A stretch of DNA of 64,000 bases from Liquidambar formosana (Eukaryota; Streptophyta; Magnoliopsida; Saxifragales; Altingiaceae). The notes under the pieces are model-generated. The model did no database searches. It was not told the DNA's origin and saw nothing but the letters and a program-made list of their open reading frames with translations. Position 1 is the first letter of the stretch, and each line of letters begins with the position of its first letter. The translations under genes and the position numbers were made by a program. The DNA is taken from the NCBI GenBank assembly GCA_039720395.1, contig CM077833.1:19095133-19159132 (forward strand). The letters run 5' to 3'. Positions 61,849 to 64,000 of the stretch are shown piece by piece.

Positions 61849-64000
61849 GAAAGGATCTTGAGTAATCCATGACCTGATAGTTATATGCTGAGGACCAGCT
61901 ATCGTTTTGCATTGTAGGTGGAGATCTACCCCTTAAAGATACATTTAACTGAGACAATGTACAGAATGATGTGGGAGTATTTCTTCCCAGAAGAAGAGCA
62001 AGATTCACAACGGCGGCAGGTTAGTCAAAGGTTCCAGTGCTTCAATAATTTATGTGCGCTTAAGAAATTAATTATTGCAGACGCTAAGTCGACTATTGGT
62101 TCATGTTGTATCATGCAGGAAGTTTGGAAGGTTTCAACCACTGCTGGTTCAAAACGTGTAAAGAAAGGCTCTTCAATCCATGAAGGTTCCACATCAAGCA
62201 GTCATCCAACAAAAGAATCTGAGGTTTTATCCAAATCAAGTGCCTCTGCAGCACCCTTCACTTCTGGTACTAGTCAGTCTTCTGTTAATGCTGATTCTGC
62301 CCAAGTGAGTTTCCAAAGTTGCTTTTACACAGTATGATTCTGTCTGAATTTATTTGATGACCCTAGTGCGGTAGGGAAAAATCATTTGGTGCACAAGACA
62401 ATTGACTAATGTGAAATTATCAATGTATGCTTTGATAGGCCTCTGTCTGGGCATGATTGCCAGATTTTTCCTATTATGTCATATACAAGGGGCAAATTGT
62501 AGTTGATTATAACCTTCTCTGATGATAACTGTATATTGACACTTTTTTTCCCTCAAAAATTTATTGGAACATGCGTGCAGGTGTCAAAGTTGCAAAACCT
62601 AAAAGCAAATATCGTTTGTGGTTCAAACCCCGAGCTGAGAAGAACATCTTCTTTCGACCGAACATGGGAAGAGAATGTAGCAGAATCTGTGGCTAATGAA
62701 CTTGTCTTACAGGTTCACTCTTCAAGTGTTTCTTCCTCAAAAAGTGGGCCCCTTGGTTCTATTGAGAAACACGATGAACCCTCTAGAAATAAATTGAAAG
62801 ACCCCAAACCTGTCAAATCTGGTCGGTCATCTCATGAGGAAAAGAAGGTAGGAAAGTCGCATGATGAGAAAAGATCTAGGCCCCGAAAAATGATGGAGTT
62901 TCACCATATTAAGATAAGTCAGGTTGGTTCAGTTCATGTGAAATCATAAGCTGCTGTTTCGTATCACGGTGATATTAGTATTTGGAGTAAAATGTTTATC
63001 ATCACATTGTTGTAGGTTGAGCTACTGGTTACTTATGAAGGATCAAGATTTGTTGTGAATGATCTGAAGTTGCTGATGGATACATTTGACCGTGATAAAT
63101 TCACCGGGACTTGGAGGAGACTATTCTCGCGAGTTAAGAAACATATCATCTGGGGAGTCTTAAAGTCTGTGACAGGAATGCAGGTAAGTAATCTGCATTG
63201 ATATCCCTTTTGATCTTTACTTAAATGTAAACATTATCTACTCCAACCTGCTACATTTGCAAATATCGAGCTGTTGGGATTTGTTTCCATTAAGGGGAGC
63301 AGTGTTAATCAACTTGTTCTTCCATTTTTTATTTTTCATTTTTAAATTTTTGATAGGCAACAGAATATCTTTCATTAATGAAAATAAATTATAAGGAGTC
63401 CTACAAGAAAAGAAAAAAATAAAAGCAAACAGGAAGCACAAAAAGGATACTCTAAACGCCACAAATAGTCCTCCAATTAACTTGTCCTTCCATTGCAAAT
63501 TAGTCTGCGTGAATTTTAGTCTCCAATTGGCTGGGTTATAGCATAAAGATTATAAAGCTTTACCTACTCATCCTTTGTCTTCATGCTATATTTTGAGCTA
63601 GTAAACTTGCAATTATGAGGGTTCTCTTCCCATTTGACTAACTAATCGTATAAGATTTTGGAATGTTTAGACCTGACTGTCATGCGAAATTACGTTTTCA
63701 TAGAATGTCTACCAATTGATCCCACTTGCATTTTTTTCCTCCGTTAATGTGCAGGGTAAGAAGTTCAAAGATAAAGCACATAGTCAAAGGGAACCAAGTG
63801 GAACTGGAGTTCCTGATAGCGATCTTAATTTCAGTGACAATGAAGGAGGTCAGGCGGGGAAATCTGATCAATATCCAATATCCTGGCTTAAGCGTCCTAG
63901 TGATGGAGCTGGTGATGGATTTGTCACCTCCATAAGGGGCCTTTTCAATACTCAACGTCGCAAGGCCAAGGCATTTGTGCTGCGGACTATGAGGGGTGAA
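20059..64000 (+). CDS. SAB: SABRE/KINKY POLLEN-type bridge-like lipid transfer protein, 3' end beyond window
   Basis: 22 exons: 20059-20129, 26035-26146, 29832-30092, 31266-31528, 32672-32894, 34031-34201, 34310-34387, 36681-36932, 39414-41529, 42901-44800, 45058-45158, 47353-47709, 47920-48038, 48713-48962, 50480-50704, 56170-56309, 57432-57504, 61918-62019, 62119-62304, 62581-62922, 63016-63183, 63755-64000. Allowing for one extra base near 40815, they give 2585 residues; Arabidopsis SABRE has about 2600. Residues 7-38 are a membrane anchor ([20 protein letters not shown]). The [11 protein letters not shown] segment near residue 1287 matches the Fmp27 GFWDK-type domain, and [19 protein letters not shown] lies near 1490. 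[20 protein letters not shown] and the coiled [17 protein letters not shown] region follow, then the family's basic C terminus. SABRE proteins act in cell expansion, division-plane orientation and root-hair/pollen growth. The wider family (yeast Fmp27, animal Hobbit/BLTP2) forms lipid-conducting grooves at ER contact sites. As written, exon 9 would truncate the protein at residue 944. Confidence 0.93.
20755..20798 (+). repeat. Poly-C run followed by poly-A run
   Basis: Twenty C followed directly by twenty-four A in SABRE intron 1. A further C-run of 27 lies at 21007-21033. Neither seems to belong to a gene. Lengths are assembly-sensitive. Confidence 0.9.
21007..21033 (+). repeat. C homopolymer (27 C)
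   Basis: Uninterrupted C tract in SABRE intron 1, one of several long C or G runs in the window (also 16482, 20755, 26174 and near 42734). Confidence 0.9.
21690..23125 (+). mobile_element. L1-type LINE remnant (RT C-terminus, zf-RVT and tail)
   Basis: Broken plus-strand frames read [19 protein letters not shown], then [27 protein letters not shown]...[33 protein letters not shown], a cysteine-bearing [14 protein letters not shown] (zf-RVT zinc motif) and WKERNRRTF. It ends in an A-run at about 23110. This is the standard order after the reverse-transcriptase core of plant L1 elements. Many stops: dead and 5'-truncated. It lies in SABRE intron 1. Confidence 0.9.
23547..23591 (+). repeat. (GAA)n microsatellite
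   Basis: About fifteen GAA units within a longer purine-rich stretch that continues to about 23700 with less regular GAA/AGA. Open frames on the opposite strand here are only translated repeat (serine or leucine runs). Confidence 0.9.
24215..24870 (+). repeat. Cluster of four related repeat copies in SABRE intron 1
   Basis: The block GTTTCCAACC..AAAGCC..TATTAGGT is found four times, starting near 24219, 24432, 24535 and 24764. Each is followed by a variant of AGGCCCAAATAGATATATGA. A fragment of the same sequence lies inverted at about 45668-45722. Spacing is irregular, so this looks like rearranged or nested copies of one interspersed repeat rather than a clean tandem array. Family unknown to me. 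Confidence 0.65.
26174..26191 (+). repeat. C homopolymer after SABRE exon 2
   Basis: Eighteen C, only 27 bases after the splice donor of SABRE exon 2. It is followed near 26250-26340 by an antisense retroposon-tail-like segment similar to that at 3598. Confidence 0.85.
26880..27700 (+). repeat. Possible LTR-like remnant in SABRE intron 2
   Basis: Short imperfect repeats of TATGCGTACGCACC / TATGTGTACGCACC at 26970-27075 precede a stretch with TTATAAACAGGACC (TATA-like, 27470). It ends with TGCTCTTTCTCTTCAATCA near 27570, a layout seen in Copia LTRs. No paired LTR or coding region was found, so this is only a suggestion. Confidence 0.3.
27890..28175 (+). mobile_element. L1-type LINE 3' end
   Basis: The plus strand reads [20 protein letters not shown], then [16 protein letters not shown], resembling the last residues of plant L1 ORF2. 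A T/G-rich untranslated stretch and a short A-run (28173-28180) follow. It is severely truncated. Confidence 0.5.
31560..31890 (-). mobile_element. L1-type LINE 3' end (RNase H remnant), antisense
   Basis: On the minus strand the sequence reads [20 protein letters not shown], matching the end of the LINE RNase H domain (AN..AD.LA..G). A 3' tail follows that ends against the T-run at 31540-31558. It is inserted about 30 bases after the donor of SABRE exon 4. Confidence 0.65.
34560..34587 (+). repeat. (AC)n microsatellite
   Basis: About fourteen AC units in SABRE intron 7. Confidence 0.9.
35018..35488 (-). pseudogene. Antisense lysine/glutamate-rich open frame ending in a poly(A)-like run
   Basis: The minus strand is open from about 35488 to the stop at 35018. 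It encodes hydrophilic sequence such as [20 protein letters not shown] and [20 protein letters not shown]. The frame then runs into about 23 A (forward T-run, 35089-35109), and the residues after that run are likely non-coding. The composition looks like real protein rather than intron, and the A-run at the 3' side suggests a retroposed mRNA fragment. Just upstream (minus), CTACTATTTAG could also be a splice acceptor. I do not recognise the family. Confidence 0.4.
36137..36174 (+). repeat. (CT)n microsatellite
   Basis: About nineteen CT units in SABRE intron 7. The rest of that 2.3-kb intron, apart from the antisense open frame, shows nothing I recognise. Confidence 0.9.
37080..37470 (-). repeat. 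Likely antisense retroposon tail/body in SABRE intron 8
   Basis: A T-run followed by GATGAGGAACAAATTGTGTTAAAGG resembles the antisense tails at 3598, 26255 and 31570. The next 350 bases are C/A-rich and unlike the surrounding AT-rich intron. No protein motif could be read. The remainder of intron 8 (37470-39240) holds only AT-rich sequence with small CT and A runs. Confidence 0.4.
39250..39344 (+). repeat. (TTTC)n / poly-T tract before the largest SABRE exon
   Basis: Some twenty TTTC units, then a T-run, ending about 70 bases before the acceptor of exon 9. On the minus strand this produces an artificial KKERKKERK open frame. It may affect splicing of exon 9 through its pyrimidine load. Confidence 0.9.
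41740..42060 (+). mobile_element. Probable L1-type LINE 3' remnant in SABRE intron 9
   Basis: The plus strand reads [20 protein letters not shown], resembling the WxERNxRxF..E.S...L motif at the end of L1 ORF2, followed by T-rich sequence. It is short and decayed. The rest of intron 9 (to 42900) has a TG microsatellite at 42361-42375 and a C-run near 42734-42750. Confidence 0.45.
45660..45735 (-). repeat. Inverted fragment of the 24.2-kb repeat family in SABRE intron 11
   Basis: CCACCTAATAGCTTAGGCTTTTAGGTTGG is the reverse complement of the core block at 24215-24870. The rest of the 2.2-kb intron (45159-47352) shows no recognisable coding or mobile sequence except a TG/AT microsatellite near 46876-46896. 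Confidence 0.7.
51200..52536 (+). mobile_element. L1-type LINE, internally deleted, with poly(A) tail
   Basis: Plus-strand pieces resemble the region between L1 endonuclease and RT ([39 protein letters not shown]). They jump straight to the C-terminal end ([20 protein letters not shown], then [20 protein letters not shown] zinc motif, [13 protein letters not shown]). The RT core is missing. A T/C-rich 3' end leads to 27 A at 52510-52536. It sits in SABRE intron 15. Confidence 0.85.
53870..55604 (-). mobile_element. Ty1/Copia retrotransposon RT remnant, antisense, split by a hAT-like element
   Basis: The minus strand from 55604 reads [21 protein letters not shown], is interrupted by the element at 54422-55486, then resumes with [17 protein letters not shown] and a VDD-like site degraded to V.DN. 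Further on come SKLGILF and [14 protein letters not shown], ending with YNGIAYAF near 53870. These follow the order of Copia reverse transcriptase. Stops and frameshifts abound, so it is dead. More of the element may reach down to about 53220. Confidence 0.85.
54422..55486. mobile_element. Non-autonomous hAT-like element with CGAGA-rich ends
   Basis: Left CAAGGTTCAAAGTCTTG and right (reverse complement) CATGGTTCAAAGTCTCG are terminal inverted repeats. CTTCAAG flanks both sides (54415-54421, 55487-55493), a 7-bp match within a probable 8-bp hAT duplication (T/C difference at the eighth base). Both subterminal zones are dense in CGAGA/TCTCG. The interior (54660-55010) is unusually GC-rich with short open frames on both strands and no transposase motif. 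Insertion into an identifiable Copia codon pair confirms the boundaries. Confidence 0.8.
55608..55915. mobile_element. Tourist/PIF-Harbinger-like MITE
   Basis: Left GGCTATGTTTGGTATGCCGG and right (reverse complement) GGCTATGTTTGGTATGCTGG are almost perfect inverted repeats. TTA flanks both sides (55605-55607, 55916-55918). The 308-bp length and the TTA target fit PIF/Harbinger MITEs. It lies against the Copia remnant, 254 bases before SABRE exon 16. Confidence 0.88.
58147..58577. mobile_element. MULE-like foldback MITE, family member 3
   Basis: A perfect 9-base duplication TTAGTTGGA flanks the element (58138-58146 and 58578-58586), the size used by Mutator-like elements. Left GGGGGCAGGGCGACTATTGC and right (reverse complement) GGGGCCGGCTATTGCCACC are inverted. 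The arms pair along most of the 431 bp (CCCACTTATTTTAA, AGGTTTTATGAAAAAC and others). It is the best-preserved copy of the family seen at 16831 and 17556. Confidence 0.8.
58850..59225 (+). repeat. Possible LTR fragment in SABRE intron 17
   Basis: TAGTCATGGTTAAGGGTATT, a TCTATAAATAAGGGCTATTG TATA-like segment near 59108 and a TCTTCTTCTTCTTC stretch near 59210 resemble the promoter part of a plant LTR. Neither a second LTR nor a TG...CA boundary was found. Confidence 0.35.
59835..59857 (+). repeat. (TG)n microsatellite
   Basis: About eleven TG units in SABRE intron 17. Confidence 0.9.
60130..60350 (-). mobile_element. Small antisense LINE RNase H fragment
   Basis: The minus strand reads [20 protein letters not shown], resembling the RNase H end of plant L1 elements (REGN..AD.LAN). 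Nothing else of the element is preserved. Confidence 0.45.
60590..61250 (+). repeat. Degenerate tandem repeats in SABRE intron 17
   Basis: At 60895-61095 five units of about 35-45 bases repeat the pattern CTTAGGAGGTGAGGTC..TCCCCTAGCT. At 61165-61235 three units of about 30 bases share CTTGATGGAGGTCGGTTGA. At 60590-60670 a TAACCTCCTAACCAAGGTTAGA pattern repeats. The stretch is GC-richer than the intron around it. Open frames on both strands here only translate the repeats. Confidence 0.7.
61819..61847 (+). repeat. Poly-A run before SABRE exon 18
   Basis: Twenty-nine A, 70 bases before the acceptor of exon 18. No upstream retroposon body was recognised. Confidence 0.85.

Noticed and set aside
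1..64000. CRISPR arrays, operons or prokaryotic gene clusters
   Set aside because: All genes are intron-split plant genes, and the repeats found are transposons, SINEs and microsatellites.

Overview
The window is nuclear DNA of a flowering plant. Genes are split by long AT-rich introns with plant-type splice sites. Plant L1 and RTE LINEs, Au-type SINEs, Copia, hAT-like and Tourist-like remnants fill the introns, and all three recognisable genes are conserved plant proteins. The species cannot be fixed from sequence alone. The long, transposon-stuffed introns suggest a mid-to-large woody eudicot or magnoliid genome, which is inference.

Layout. (1) 388-8331, plus strand: the last seven exons of a CRT-like transporter (CLT family, plastid thiol/glutathione export); its 5' half lies before the window. 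(2) 8332-11894: gene-poor spacer with a clean 412-bp MITE. (3) 11895-15836, minus strand (untranslated leader to about 16450): a complete Sas10/Utp3/C1D-family gene of the neuroguidin/Lcp5 type, a nucleolar ribosome-biogenesis factor, convergent with CLT. (4) 16451-19820: a divergent intergenic region with two foldback elements of one family, one of them carrying a nested Tourist-like MITE, and a TATA box at its right edge. (5) 20059-64000, plus strand: almost all of a SABRE/KINKY POLLEN-type bridge-like lipid-transfer protein gene. It has 22 exons here, 2585 decoded residues, and only the last few residues lie beyond the window.

The SABRE gene occupies about 44 kb because its introns are loaded with mobile DNA. 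These include several L1 3' ends, an antisense Copia reverse-transcriptase remnant split by a hAT-like element, a Tourist-like MITE, a MULE-like foldback element with a 9-bp target duplication, tandem repeats and long C/G homopolymers. Every exon joins in frame except for one extra base in exon 9 (near 40815), which creates a premature stop. The flanking reading frame is perfectly conserved, so this is an assembly error, a recent null allele or, least likely, a recoding site.

The three genes have no evident shared pathway. Best leads: the SABRE frameshift; two hAT-like elements with near-identical ends but different dense subterminal motifs; a foldback family with three members in 64 kb; upstream ORFs in the SABRE leader; a GC-AG intron in CLT; and an antisense lysine/glutamate-rich open frame with a poly(A)-like end in a SABRE intron.
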